Source of the DNA: CAZVQX01 sp964629735
GTDB lineage: Bacteria > Bacillota_I > Bacilli_A > RF39 > UBA660
DNA: 50,800 nt
Direction of reading: 5' to 3'
NCBI GenBank assembly: GCA_964629735.1
Contig: CAZVQX010000004.1
Coordinates: 1 to 50,800 of the forward strand
Shown: positions 42,422-50,799 of the stretch, piece after piece
How the letters are laid out: each line of letters begins with the position of its first letter
Numbering within the stretch: position 1 is the first letter of the stretch
Translations under genes and position numbers: made by a program
The notes under the pieces: generated by a model
Databases searched by the model: none
What the model was told of the DNA's origin: nothing
Seen by the model: only the letters and a program-made list of their open reading frames with translations

Positions 42422-44431
42422 GTGATTATATTGAAAAAATTAAATAGAATTAAAAATTTAATGATTATTTGCTTATTTATATTTGGTTTTAGTTATGTTG
42501 GAATCTATACATATGCTTGGTTAAATCCTAAACTACAAATTAATAAAACTAATCACTTCTATTTATATGATAATAATAACATATTATATACAAACTCTAA
42601 CGCTAAAGATTGGGTTAATTTAAAAGATATATCACCACATTTAATTAATGCTACGATTTCTATAGAAGACAAACGTTTTTTTAAACATCATGGTTTTGAT
42701 TTTCCAAGAATTGCAAAAGCTTTATATATTAATCTCAAATATCAAGAAAAGTTAGAAGGTGCATCAACAATTACTCAACAATATGCCAAAAATCTTTTTT
42801 TAGACTTTGGGAAAACATGGGGAAGAAAACTTGAAGAAGCGTGGCTGACAATGCGTCTAGAAACACATTATAATAAAGATGAGATATTAGAGGGCTATTT
42901 AAACACTATTAATTATGGTGGTGTCTTTGGAATTGAAAATGCCTCTCATTATTATTTCAATAAAAGTGCGAAAGATTTAACCCTATCGGAAGCTACTATT
43001 TTAGCCGGAATACCCAAAGCACCAACTTATTATTCCCCTTTTTCTAGTGAAGATAATGCTAAAAATAGGCAAAGTATTATTTTAAATTCTATGGTTAGAA
43101 ACAAATATATAAGTGAACAAGAAAAAAATAATGCTTTAGAGGAAATATTAGTATATCATAGTGGTGAAGATGAAAAAAAATTAATAACCTTAATGTATTA
43201 TCAAGATGCAGTTATTAATGAATTACAAACAATTAAATCAATACCACCCTCTTTTTTAAAAACGGGTGGATTAAAAATATATACCAACCTTGATATGAAA
43301 GCACAGACGATTATGGATGATAGTATTAAAAAAAATTTTAAAGAAACAGCCGATTTACAAGTTGCTACTATCGCTATGGTTCCAAACAGTGGTAAGATTA
43401 TTGCTCTAGCCGGAGGAACTGATTACTCAAAAAGTCAATATAATAGGGCAATTTCTTCTAAACGACCAGTTGGCTCCTCAATGAAACCTTTCTTATATTA
43501 TGCTGCTTTAGAAAACGGGTTTACACCTTCAACTACTTTTATAAGTGAAAAAACAACCTTTACTTTTGCCGAAGATAAAACTTATAGTCCTCAAAATTAT
43601 GCCAATATTTATGGGAATAAACAAATCAGTATGGCTGCAGCTTTAACATATTCAGATAATATATACGCAGTTAAAACCCACTTATTCTTAGGTGAAGATA
43701 CTTTAGTTGATATTTCTAAAAGACTTGGAATAAAATCAACACTACCACCAGTCCCCTCTTTAGCACTAGGCTCTGCCGAAATAAATATAATGGAAATGGT
43801 TCAAGCTTATAGTGCATTTGCAAATGAAGGATATAAAGTTGAACCATATTTCATTGAAAAAATTGAAGATGTTAACGGAAATGTATTGTATAAACATCAG
43901 AAAACACCAGAAAATATCTTAAATAAAAGTATTGTTTTTATATTAAATGAGATGATGGCCAACTGCTATTCACAAGAGTTTATTGATTATACATATCCTA
44001 CTTGTATTAATATCGGACCACGTCTTTCTAAAAAATATGCTATTAAAACAGGTACTACTGATAATGACCATATTATTATCGGTTTTAATAAAGATTTAGT
44101 AGTTGGTGTTTGGACTGGTTATGACAACAATAAACCAACATCTAGTTCTAACAATGTTTATAGTAAATATGTTTGGGTTGATATTATGGAAAAGTATCTT
44201 CCTAATAAAAATTCTTGGTATTCAATACCCAAAAATGTTGTCGGAGTTATGATTGATCCTATAAGTGGTAAATTAGCTAATAATAATACAAAAAAGCGCA
44301 AAATAATGTATTATATAAAAGGAACCGAACCATACGATGAAACACAAGAATTTGATAATTTAATACCTACAATAAAGAATAATAATAAATTTAAACCCCT
44401 CGGCTTTAAAACCGAGGGGCTCACAAATTAA
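42422..44431 (+). CDS. Class A penicillin-binding protein (GT51 transglycosylase / transpeptidase)
   Basis: A 666-669-residue bifunctional wall synthase. After a membrane anchor (about 13-33) comes the GT51 domain with catalytic Glu in ISIEDKRFFKHHGFD, GASTITQQYAKN, RKLEEAWLTMRLE and EGYLNTINYGG. The penicillin-binding domain has SSMK (active serine in RPVGSSMKPFLYY), SDN in LTYSDNIYAVK and KTGTTDND. It polymerises and crosslinks glycan strands outside the membrane. The start is either GTG 42422 or TTG 42431; the GGTGAT run fits the TTG better. It is divergent from the argS group and converges with the DUF1450 gene. Confidence 0.95.
   Translation: MIILKKLNRIKNLMIICLFIFGFSYVGIYTYAWLNPKLQINKTNHFYLYDNNNILYTNSNAKDWVNLKDISPHLINATISIEDKRFFKHHGFDFPRIAKALYINLKYQEKLEGASTITQQYAKNLFLDFGKTWGRKLEEAWLTMRLETHYNKDEILEGYLNTINYGGVFGIENASHYYFNKSAKDLTLSEATILAGIPKAPTYYSPFSSEDNAKNRQSIILNSMVRNKYISEQEKNNALEEILVYHSGEDEKKLITLMYYQDAVINELQTIKSIPPSFLKTGGLKIYTNLDMKAQTIMDDSIKKNFKETADLQVATIAMVPNSGKIIALAGGTDYSKSQYNRAISSKRPVGSSMKPFLYYAALENGFTPSTTFISEKTTFTFAEDKTYSPQNYANIYGNKQISMAAALTYSDNIYAVKTHLFLGEDTLVDISKRLGIKSTLPPVPSLALGSAEINIMEMVQAYSAFANEGYKVEPYFIEKIEDVNGNVLYKHQKTPENILNKSIVFILNEMMANCYSQEFIDYTYPTCINIGPRLSKKYAIKTGTTDNDHIIIGFNKDLVVGVWTGYDNNKPTSSSNNVYSKYVWVDIMEKYLPNKNSWYSIPKNVVGVMIDPISGKLANNNTKKRKIMYYIKGTEPYDETQEFDNLIPTIKNNNKFKPLGFKTEGLTN
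44394..44422. terminator. GC-rich hairpin at the convergent gene ends
   Basis: The 8-base perfect stem CCCCTCGG/CCGAGGGG lies inside the last codons of the PBP gene, with an A/T loop of 8. On the minus strand it is followed by TTTAAATTTATT, so it may terminate the ddl-pduL transcript; on the plus strand the tail is weak. Confidence 0.6.
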
Positions 44432-44435
44432 AATT

Positions 44436-44648
44436 TTATATAACTTTTTTAATTTTTTTCAATAAATCATCTAAGTTAATTGCTTGAACAGGTTTATGAT
44501 TAACAAGTGCAAAAAATTGATTTTTACTAATTCCACAATTATTGTGGCACCCTACCTCAATAGTAGCATTTAGCCTATTTAGCTGTGGTAATAATTTCTC
44601 AATATTATTATTTAAACATTTATCGCAAATTTGAATTTTATTTTTCAT
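44436..44648 (-). CDS. DUF1450 family protein (YuzB-like)
   Basis: This 70-residue protein starts KIQICDKCLNNN and contains EVGCHNNCGISKNQFFALVN followed by a helix LDDLLKKIKKV. The two Cys pairs (C-x2-C and C-x3-C) and the FALVN-x5-A pattern match DUF1450/YuzB, a thioredoxin-like-ferredoxin-like small protein with a possible metal or Fe-S site. Its start overlaps the pduL stop by 11 bases. Function is unknown. Confidence 0.8.
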   Translation of the reverse strand: MKNKIQICDKCLNNNIEKLLPQLNRLNATIEVGCHNNCGISKNQFFALVNHKPVQAINLDDLLKKIKKVI

Positions 44649-45213
44649 CTTTAATAACCATAACTAAATCACCTTGCTTTATTAAATGAGCGTTGGCATC
44701 ATCTACATCAATATGTAATTCCCAACTGTAACTATCAGATATTTTTAAAAAAACATTATCTAAAATTCCTCCCTTAACACCACGCACTTTAACTTTAACT
44801 TTATCAATATTTTCCAAACCATATTTTTGCATATCTTCATTCGTTAAATGAATGTGGCGATTAGCAATAATGCAACCTTCTGTTAAGTCAACCCGACCTT
44901 TAGGGCCTATGATTGTAATAGAACTAGAATCATCTAAAACACCCGAATCACGAACTGGTGGATTGAGTCCTAGTTTAATTGCATCAGACCTAGATATTTC
45001 TACTTGTGTGTAATTACGAACAGGCCCTAAAACTCGCACATTTTTTATTTCTGCTTTTTCAGTTTTTATAATAACTAGCTCATTAGACGCATATTGACCT
45101 TGTTGGGATAAATCTTTAAATTTTGTTAAATCATAATTATTACCAAACAATATATCTAAGTGTTCTCTTGTTAGATGGACATGTCTTGCCGAAACACCAA
45201 CTGGAATTTTCAT
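44638..45213 (-). CDS. PduL-type phosphate acyltransferase (phosphotransacetylase)
   Basis: This 191-residue protein carries both PduL half-domains with zinc-binding motifs: SARHVHLTREHLD near the N-terminus and ANRHIHLTNEDM in the second half, plus GPVRNYTQVEISRSDAI and RDSGVLDDS. PduL interconverts acyl-CoA and acyl-phosphate. No microcompartment shell or diol-dehydratase gene is nearby and no encapsulation peptide is seen at the N-terminus. Thus it probably serves as the cell's Pta for acetate/ATP formation. It sits between ddl and the DUF1450 gene. Confidence 0.92.
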   Translation of the reverse strand: MKIPVGVSARHVHLTREHLDILFGNNYDLTKFKDLSQQGQYASNELVIIKTEKAEIKNVRVLGPVRNYTQVEISRSDAIKLGLNPPVRDSGVLDDSSSITIIGPKGRVDLTEGCIIANRHIHLTNEDMQKYGLENIDKVKVKVRGVKGGILDNVFLKISDSYSWELHIDVDDANAHLIKQGDLVMVIKDEK

Positions 45214-45224
45214 TAAACCCCTCC

Positions 45225-46406
45225 CTATTTTAATCCTTTTAACCCTTTTCCACCTTTTAATCCATTAAAATTACTTAAAATATTAGTTTCAAAAGAATAG
45301 ATTTTTTTGCTTTTATTTTTAAAATCTTTAATAGCTAAAGAAATCATTTCATCTAATAATTGTTTATAATTTTTTCCTGTTTCTTTCCATAAATAAAACG
45401 ATAGCGAACCAGGAATTGTATTTGGTTCATTTACATATACTTTGCTTTTCTTTTTATCTATTAAAAAATCAATACGAGCCACCCCGCTTAAATTCATTAT
45501 TTTGAAAGTATCAATAGCTAATGCTTGTACTTCGTTCATTAATTTATCATTAATACGCGCTGGAATAACTCGATTAGTTGCAGCCATTCCTTTTGTAGTG
45601 TTTCCTTTTTGTTTTCCTATGTATTTATCTGCATATGTTAAAAACTCCTCGGTACTTATCACTTCTTCAATAACACTGGCTTCTTGATAATTATAATTAC
45701 CCAAAACACTACAATTCACTTCCACTAAATTATGAATTAATTTTTCAACTACTATTTTAGTATCGTATTTTATCGCCTCATTAATTGCCTTCTCAATTTC
45801 TTCGGCTGTTTTTACAACAGTTATACCAACACTACTTCCTAATGTTGCCGGTTTAACAATAACAGGATATCCTATTTTTTTTATTGCCTTTAATATTTCC
45901 TCTTGATTGGCAAAATAATTAGCATCATAAAACCATGTATAAGGAACTATTGGCAATTCATTCGCACTCATTATTTGCTTCATAACAACTTTATCTTGTC
46001 CTATTGCTGAACCCAATACTTTACTACCAACATATGGAATTCCTAGTGTTTCTAAATACCCTTGGAGTGTTCCATCCTCGGCATTATTCCCATGAACAAT
46101 TGGAAATGCAATATCAATTGTTTCAACTTCTTTTTTAAAAAGCCCCAGTGACTGCAATACAAAATCACCATTCTTTTTATATAAAACAACTTTTTTAGCG
46201 TACCTTTTTAAACTATCAAAATCCTTATATACATCAATATCCATTAACATTTTACCAGTATACCAAACACGATCTTTTGTTATGTATATAGGTATTATTT
46301 CATATTTTTCTTGATCCATACTTTTCATTGCTTGAACAGCTGATATAATGCTTACTTCATGTTCAACTGTTTCACCACCAAATATTACTCCAACTTTAAT
46401 TTTCAT
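45225..46406 (-). CDS. ddl: D-alanine--D-alanine ligase
   Basis: This 393-residue ATP-grasp enzyme makes D-Ala-D-Ala for peptidoglycan. It has FGGETVEHEVSIISA at the N-terminus, HGNNAEDGTLQGYLE, the ATP-grasp loop KPATLGSSVGI, VVEKLIHNLVEVNCSVLG, ARIDFLID and YVNEPNTIPGSLSFYLW. It ends in a Gly/Lys/Leu repeat tail (NGLKGGKGLKGLK) beyond the normal fold. The product is the substrate of MurF, and the MurF-like gene lies 11 bases upstream in the same direction. Confidence 0.96.
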   Translation of the reverse strand: MKIKVGVIFGGETVEHEVSIISAVQAMKSMDQEKYEIIPIYITKDRVWYTGKMLMDIDVYKDFDSLKRYAKKVVLYKKNGDFVLQSLGLFKKEVETIDIAFPIVHGNNAEDGTLQGYLETLGIPYVGSKVLGSAIGQDKVVMKQIMSANELPIVPYTWFYDANYFANQEEILKAIKKIGYPVIVKPATLGSSVGITVVKTAEEIEKAINEAIKYDTKIVVEKLIHNLVEVNCSVLGNYNYQEASVIEEVISTEEFLTYADKYIGKQKGNTTKGMAATNRVIPARINDKLMNEVQALAIDTFKIMNLSGVARIDFLIDKKKSKVYVNEPNTIPGSLSFYLWKETGKNYKQLLDEMISLAIKDFKNKSKKIYSFETNILSNFNGLKGGKGLKGLK

Positions 46407-46417
46407 AAATTCACTCC

Positions 46418-48013
46418 CTATTCATTAAATATATCTGGTAAATCATTTTCTAATAAGACATATGTCTCTTTACCTTGTAACTTTTGTATTAATATAAATG
46501 CATCTTTAACATCATTTAATATGTGGATATTGTTTTCTTTATATTGTTTAGAAATTAATCCCTCATAAATCGGTTTAGTTTGCTCAGGACCTACTAAAAT
46601 AACTTCGTCGGCAACACCAGCTATATATACTCCAAATTCTTTATTTAAACGATACTGTTCATTACCTAAATCAATCATACCAGGGGTTACTACTATTTTT
46701 TTCCCCGGCATCATAGATAAAACATCAATAGCCATTTTTGAACCAACTGGGTTAGAATTATAAGCATCATCTATTATATTAATCTTCCCATATTTTTTTA
46801 ATTCTAAACGATGCGGAATCGCATTTACTGATTTTACACCTTGTTGTAATTGTGGAATCGTTAATCCAAATTCTCGACCTAAAGCAATTCCGGCCAAAAT
46901 ATTATATATATTTGCTTTACCTAATAATCTAGTTTCAAATTTATATAATTTTTTATCATTTTTAAATTTAACATCAAAAGTTGTTCCTTTATAAGTTAAT
47001 TTAATATTAGTCGCCCATACGTCAACACCCTTATTATCAATTCCTATCCAAATAATACGGCAATTATTTTTAAGCTTATAGTCCACTTGATATTCATCAT
47101 CACGATTTAAAATTCCAACGCCATCTTTTGGTAACGATTCAATAAGCTCGAATTTACCTTTTTGAATATTTTCGCGACTACCAAACGTTTCTAAATGGGC
47201 AACACCTATTTTAGTAATAATTCCATATTTTGGTTTCATTAAATCGCATATTTCTTTTATTTCGCCTTTTCTGAAAGCACCCATCTCGGCAATAAAAACG
47301 TCACTAAACTTATCTAAATAATTATTAATAGAATTAATTAGACCATATGTAGTATTAAAATTTTTAGGTGTTGCAAATGAATTATATTTAATATTTAATA
47401 TATCATTTAAAATGTTTTTACTACTTGTCTTACCATAACTTCCGGTAATACCTACAACCTTCATCGTATTCATATTTTTTAATTTGCGAATAGCTAATCG
47501 TCGATAATAATTAAAAACTTGCTTTTCCACAGGTTTATTAATAATATTTGCTATCCAAACTAGTAAAAAAGTTATAAAAACTTGGATAGAAACCATCAAA
47601 TAATAGTATCCTATATTTTGTTGGTTGTATTTGTAAATAATTAAGAATAATACAATACCATAAATTATAAATAAAGTTGTTATTAATCTTTTAATTCTAC
47701 TAGTTACAACTAACGGTTTTTTTGATTGTTCTTCTTTTAGTTCTCTATAATATTTTAAAAATAAAGAAAAATAAAGAATTGAATATACCCAAACTGATAA
47801 TTTTAAATTAACAAAAGTTAAACCAAACGTTAAAATCATAATAATTAACTCGATAAAACTAAATGATTTTTTTCGATTACTTCTCACCCATTTTAAATAT
47901 CTATTACCATCGTTATACCAATTTTGTTGTAACATATGAAGAGATTTTTTTAACCTTAATATTAAATATAAATATAATGATATTAATGATAATAAAAAGA
48001 ATTTCAATTCCAT
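46418..48013 (-). CDS. Membrane-anchored Mur ligase (MurF-like)
   Basis: This 531-residue protein starts with several membrane helices (about 4-20, 52-85, 110-127, 137-158) in place of the usual MurF substrate-binding domain. A complete ligase part follows: P-loop GSYGKTS (191-197), KNFNTTYGLINSI, AEMGAFRKGEIKEI, IGVAHLETFGSRENI, IDDAYNSNPVG and TPGMIDLGNEQY. Ligases of this layout occur beside ddl in other Firmicutes. With a classical MurF at 204-1532, the cell has two, and this one works at the membrane face, either on the D-Ala-D-Ala step or on a lipid-linked substrate. Confidence 0.88.
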   Translation of the reverse strand: MELKFFLLSLISLYLYLILRLKKSLHMLQQNWYNDGNRYLKWVRSNRKKSFSFIELIIMILTFGLTFVNLKLSVWVYSILYFSLFLKYYRELKEEQSKKPLVVTSRIKRLITTLFIIYGIVLFLIIYKYNQQNIGYYYLMVSIQVFITFLLVWIANIINKPVEKQVFNYYRRLAIRKLKNMNTMKVVGITGSYGKTSSKNILNDILNIKYNSFATPKNFNTTYGLINSINNYLDKFSDVFIAEMGAFRKGEIKEICDLMKPKYGIITKIGVAHLETFGSRENIQKGKFELIESLPKDGVGILNRDDEYQVDYKLKNNCRIIWIGIDNKGVDVWATNIKLTYKGTTFDVKFKNDKKLYKFETRLLGKANIYNILAGIALGREFGLTIPQLQQGVKSVNAIPHRLELKKYGKINIIDDAYNSNPVGSKMAIDVLSMMPGKKIVVTPGMIDLGNEQYRLNKEFGVYIAGVADEVILVGPEQTKPIYEGLISKQYKENNIHILNDVKDAFILIQKLQGKETYVLLENDLPDIFNE

Positions 48014-48014
48014 A

Positions 48015-48749
48015 CTACTTTTCCCCCTCTGCTAAACTCTTTATCATATTTGCCACTTGAATAGTATGCTCTAAATAAGCGTAATGACTAGCTCCCTCTA
48101 AAACAACTAGTCCAGCATCACTTATTAATGACTCTAATTCTTTAGCGTGACTAACAGGTACGGCTTCATCTAATGAACCCCATACTATTAAAGTTGGTGC
48201 TTTTATGTTTTTCACTTGTTTTGATATATCATAGTTAACAGTATTAACTAAAATTTCTCTCATCATTGGTGTTGCATTACGATAATCAGTTGAACCCATT
48301 CGTTTTTTTGCAAATTCTTCAAAACTTTTTAAAAATGGAATTTTCTTTAAACTTTTTAATACTTTTGTTTTGAATGATAAATTGTCACTATCAACTTTAA
48401 ATGGACTACCTAAAACTACTAATCTATCTACTTGATATTTACTTGCATATAACAAACTTATTTTACCACCAAATGAATGACCAACAAAAATTGGATTTTT
48501 CACTTTTAAATTATATAATAAGTTATGAATTGCATCAGCATAATCATCAACAAACCATGCTTCTTTTGGTTCATCACTTTGTCCATGTCCGGGCAAATCA
48601 ATTACAATTATATTGTAATCTTTACTCAAAAGATCACTTAGCGGTTTCATCATTGAAATGTTTTGACCCCAACCATGAAGAAAAATTATAGTTTTTCCTT
48701 TTTTATTACCATAATTTATATAATTAATATTTACATTATTTATTATCAT
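48015..48749 (-). CDS. Alpha/beta hydrolase
   Basis: This 244-residue alpha/beta-hydrolase has IIFLHGWGQNISMM (oxyanion His-Gly), the nucleophile elbow VGHSFGGKISL (Ser), acid Asp in VWGSLDEAVP and His in GASHYAYLEH. A lid helix region lies between (FLKSFEEFAKKRMG). No signal peptide. It ends one base before the MurF-like gene, so they are one transcript. The substrate cannot be inferred; a wall or lipid ester is possible from context. Confidence 0.92.
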   Translation of the reverse strand: MIINNVNINYINYGNKKGKTIIFLHGWGQNISMMKPLSDLLSKDYNIIVIDLPGHGQSDEPKEAWFVDDYADAIHNLLYNLKVKNPIFVGHSFGGKISLLYASKYQVDRLVVLGSPFKVDSDNLSFKTKVLKSLKKIPFLKSFEEFAKKRMGSTDYRNATPMMREILVNTVNYDISKQVKNIKAPTLIVWGSLDEAVPVSHAKELESLISDAGLVVLEGASHYAYLEHTIQVANMIKSLAEGEK

Positions 48750-48828
48750 TTAACCACCAATTATATTATAACTTTTTTTTAATATATAGTAAAGTAGTTT
48801 AAAGTGGTTTTGACGATTATATGTCAAC

Positions 48829-48858
48829 AAAAAAAGGAATTAAATCCCTTTTTTTTCA
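48829..48858 (-). terminator. Intrinsic terminator after the SPFH gene
   Basis: Minus-strand stem AAAAAAGGGATT/AATTCCTTTTTTT, short loop, overlapping the stop region. Confidence 0.8.
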
Positions 48859-49739
48859 TCATTATTAAACATTTCTTTTATCGCTGTTCCTAAAGTTGCA
48901 ACATTTTGTAAATCTGACGGAATAATTATTTTAGTAGCTTTGCCGTCTGCCACTTTAGCCATTGTATCAAGACTTTTTATTGTAATAATCATCTGATCAG
49001 GCTTAGCTTCTTTCAATAAACGAATACCTTCAGCTTCAGCTCGCTTAATTGCTAAAAGTGCTTCTGCTTCCCCTTCAGCTATTTTTATTTGAGCTTCTTT
49101 TTCAGCCTCAGCTTTTAAAATTGCACTTTCTTTATCACCTTCGGCTGTTAAAATACTTGCGCGTTTTAAACCTTCTGCTCTTAAAATAGCTTCCCTTCTC
49201 TCACGTTCTGCTCTCATTTGTTTTTCCATTGCATCTTGAATATCACGTGGTGGAATAATGTTTTTAACTTCAACTCTATTGACTTTAATCCCCCACGGAT
49301 CAGTTGCTTCATCTAAAATCAAACGCATTTTTGAATTAATAACATCTCTTGATGTCAATGTTTGATCTAGTTCTAATTCACCAATTATATTACGCAGTGT
49401 TGTTGCTGTTAAGTTTTCAATCGCGCTTATTGGATTTTCCACACCATAAGTATAAAGTTTAGCATCTGTAATTTGATAATAAACAACTGTATCTATTTGC
49501 ATTGTAACATTATCTTTAGTAATTACAGGTTGCGGATCAAAATCCTCAACATGTTCTTTTAATGAAACATTATTTGCTATTCTATCAATAAACGGAATTT
49601 TAAAATGTAACCCATTAGCCCAAGTAGCATAATAAGAACCAATTCTCTCCACAACATAAACCCTCGCTTGGGGAACTATTTTAATATTAGGTATAACTAA
49701 TATACCAATTAATATTAATAAAATTATTAATAATTCCAT
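48840..49739 (-). CDS. SPFH/Band 7 (stomatin/QmcA-like) membrane protein
   Basis: This 299-residue protein has one N-terminal membrane helix (about 2-18) and a Band 7 domain (VPQARVYVVERIGSYYATW, NVTMQIDTVVYYQITDAKLYTYGV, LRNIIGELELDQTLTSR, WGIKVNRVEVKNIIPP). A long Ala/Glu-rich coil follows (AERERREAILRAEG and on to about 235). Stomatin-type proteins scaffold membrane domains and partner with NfeD. The NfeD-like gene ends one base upstream, a conserved operon. Confidence 0.95.
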   Translation of the reverse strand: MELLIILLILIGILVIPNIKIVPQARVYVVERIGSYYATWANGLHFKIPFIDRIANNVSLKEHVEDFDPQPVITKDNVTMQIDTVVYYQITDAKLYTYGVENPISAIENLTATTLRNIIGELELDQTLTSRDVINSKMRLILDEATDPWGIKVNRVEVKNIIPPRDIQDAMEKQMRAERERREAILRAEGLKRASILTAEGDKESAILKAEAEKEAQIKIAEGEAEALLAIKRAEAEGIRLLKEAKPDQMIITIKSLDTMAKVADGKATKIIIPSDLQNVATLGTAIKEMFNNDEKKGI

Positions 49740-49740
49740 T

Positions 49741-50154
49741 TTACTCCTCCTCTACCTCTAATTTATTACCATTAATTTGTAAAACCGTAACATAACTATC
49801 TTTTTGTATTTTATTTTTACTATAAGCCGTCCAAACTTTGCCATCTACTTTAATAGCACCGGATTGTTTTTCCAAAATATCTTCTACAACAATACCACGC
49901 ATCCCAATTATACGGTCAATATTTGTTTTCTCTTTATTTTTATTTAGAAATTTAGTCAAAATTGGCCGACTAGTTATTAAAAGGACAATTCCTAACACTA
50001 CAAAAATAGCAAACTGGATTATAAAATTTTTAATGATAAATGATGCAAATAAAGCAACTAGTGCGCTAACGACAAACCAGACAGTTGTTAAATTAGTTGT
50101 CATTATTTCAACAATTGTTAATAAAATAACAATGGCTAACCATATTTTAAACAT
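49741..50154 (-). CDS. NfeD-like membrane protein
   Basis: This 137-residue short NfeD has three to four N-terminal helices (about 3-70) and a C-terminal OB-fold domain (IIGMRGIVVEDILEKQSGAIKVDGKVWTAYS, VTVLQINGNKLEVEE). It lacks the long ClpP-like protease half of full NfeD. It partners the SPFH protein encoded next. AGGTGAT precedes the ATG. Confidence 0.93.
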   Translation of the reverse strand: MFKIWLAIVILLTIVEIMTTNLTTVWFVVSALVALFASFIIKNFIIQFAIFVVLGIVLLITSRPILTKFLNKNKEKTNIDRIIGMRGIVVEDILEKQSGAIKVDGKVWTAYSKNKIQKDSYVTVLQINGNKLEVEEE

Positions 50155-50172
50155 ACTTCATCACCTATTTCA

Positions 50173-50685
50173 TTATACTATTATTATATTTTTTTTACAA
50201 CGAAAAAAGGACAATTTCTGTCCTTTTAAAATTTTTATTGTGGGATATTTGTTTAATAAATAATTTAATTCTCTTTCTGAGCAATATATTTTTATTTGTT
50301 TTATTCCAATTCCGTTAAGTTCAATTTTAGGAATTTCACTTGTGATACCATATTTATTTATAACATCCTTATAATAACTAGTAAATTTATCAATATCTTT
50401 TATAAAATTACTTTCATTAAATCGATAATATCCAATTTCATTTTTTAATTTATAATTATATATATTATTTATTTTCGGATAAAAACCTATTATTTTTATT
50501 GAACCATTAAAATATTCTCTAATATTTTTAGTTGTAACACTTAAATCTTCAATTAATAAATTATATATCTCATAATTATTTTCATTATTTTCCAAGAAAA
50601 CAGGATTAACATTATTTTTATTTATATTGAGCATTATATTAAGAATAATTATGAAGACAATTAAAGTTATTATTTTACGCATCAT
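50173..50685 (-). CDS. Unknown exported or membrane-anchored protein, 170 residues
   Basis: I recognise no family. An N-terminal hydrophobic segment (about 4-20, IITLIVFIIILNIMLNI) acts as signal or anchor. The rest is Asn/Ile/Lys-rich, with NSTK-like SVTTKNIREYFNG, a Tyr-rich middle (YYRFNESNF), and a C-terminal KIYCSERELNYLLNKYPTI that looks like a folded helix. It ends with two Cys in total. A terminator follows and separates it from nfeD. Confidence 0.7.
   Translation of the reverse strand: MMRKIITLIVFIIILNIMLNINKNNVNPVFLENNENNYEIYNLLIEDLSVTTKNIREYFNGSIKIIGFYPKINNIYNYKLKNEIGYYRFNESNFIKDIDKFTSYYKDVINKYGITSEIPKIELNGIGIKQIKIYCSERELNYLLNKYPTIKILKGQKLSFFRCKKNIIIV
50203..50230 (-). terminator. 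Intrinsic terminator after the 170-residue unknown gene
   Basis: Minus-strand stem AAAAGGACAG/(C)TGTCCTTTT-type repeat with an A/T loop and T-rich tail. Confidence 0.85.
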
Positions 50686-50728
50686 ATAATCGCCTCACAT
50701 TAATATGTTAACCGGTTTCGACATTTTT

Positions 50729-50757
50729 AAACAAAAAAAGAACTATTATCGTTCTTT
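50729..50757 (-). terminator. Intrinsic terminator of the gene entering from the right edge
   Basis: Minus-strand stem AAAAAGAAC/GTTCTTTTT with a 7-base loop, overlapping the stop of the partial gene. Confidence 0.8.
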
Positions 50758-50799
50758 TTCTGATAAACTTTTATAATATTCAAATCTCTTCATTGCATT
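50746..50799 (-). CDS. C-terminal fragment of an unidentified protein (runs off window)
   Basis: The last 17 codons of a minus-strand frame read NAMKRFEYYKSLSEKER and end in TAA within a terminator hairpin. The 5' part is outside the window, so no function can be given. The terminator overlap and amino-acid composition support a real gene end. Confidence 0.5.
   Translation of the reverse strand, partial: NAMKRFEYYKSLSEKER

Noticed and set aside
44638..45213. Bacterial microcompartment locus around PduL
   Set aside because: No shell proteins, signature enzymes or encapsulation peptide are seen among the neighbours.
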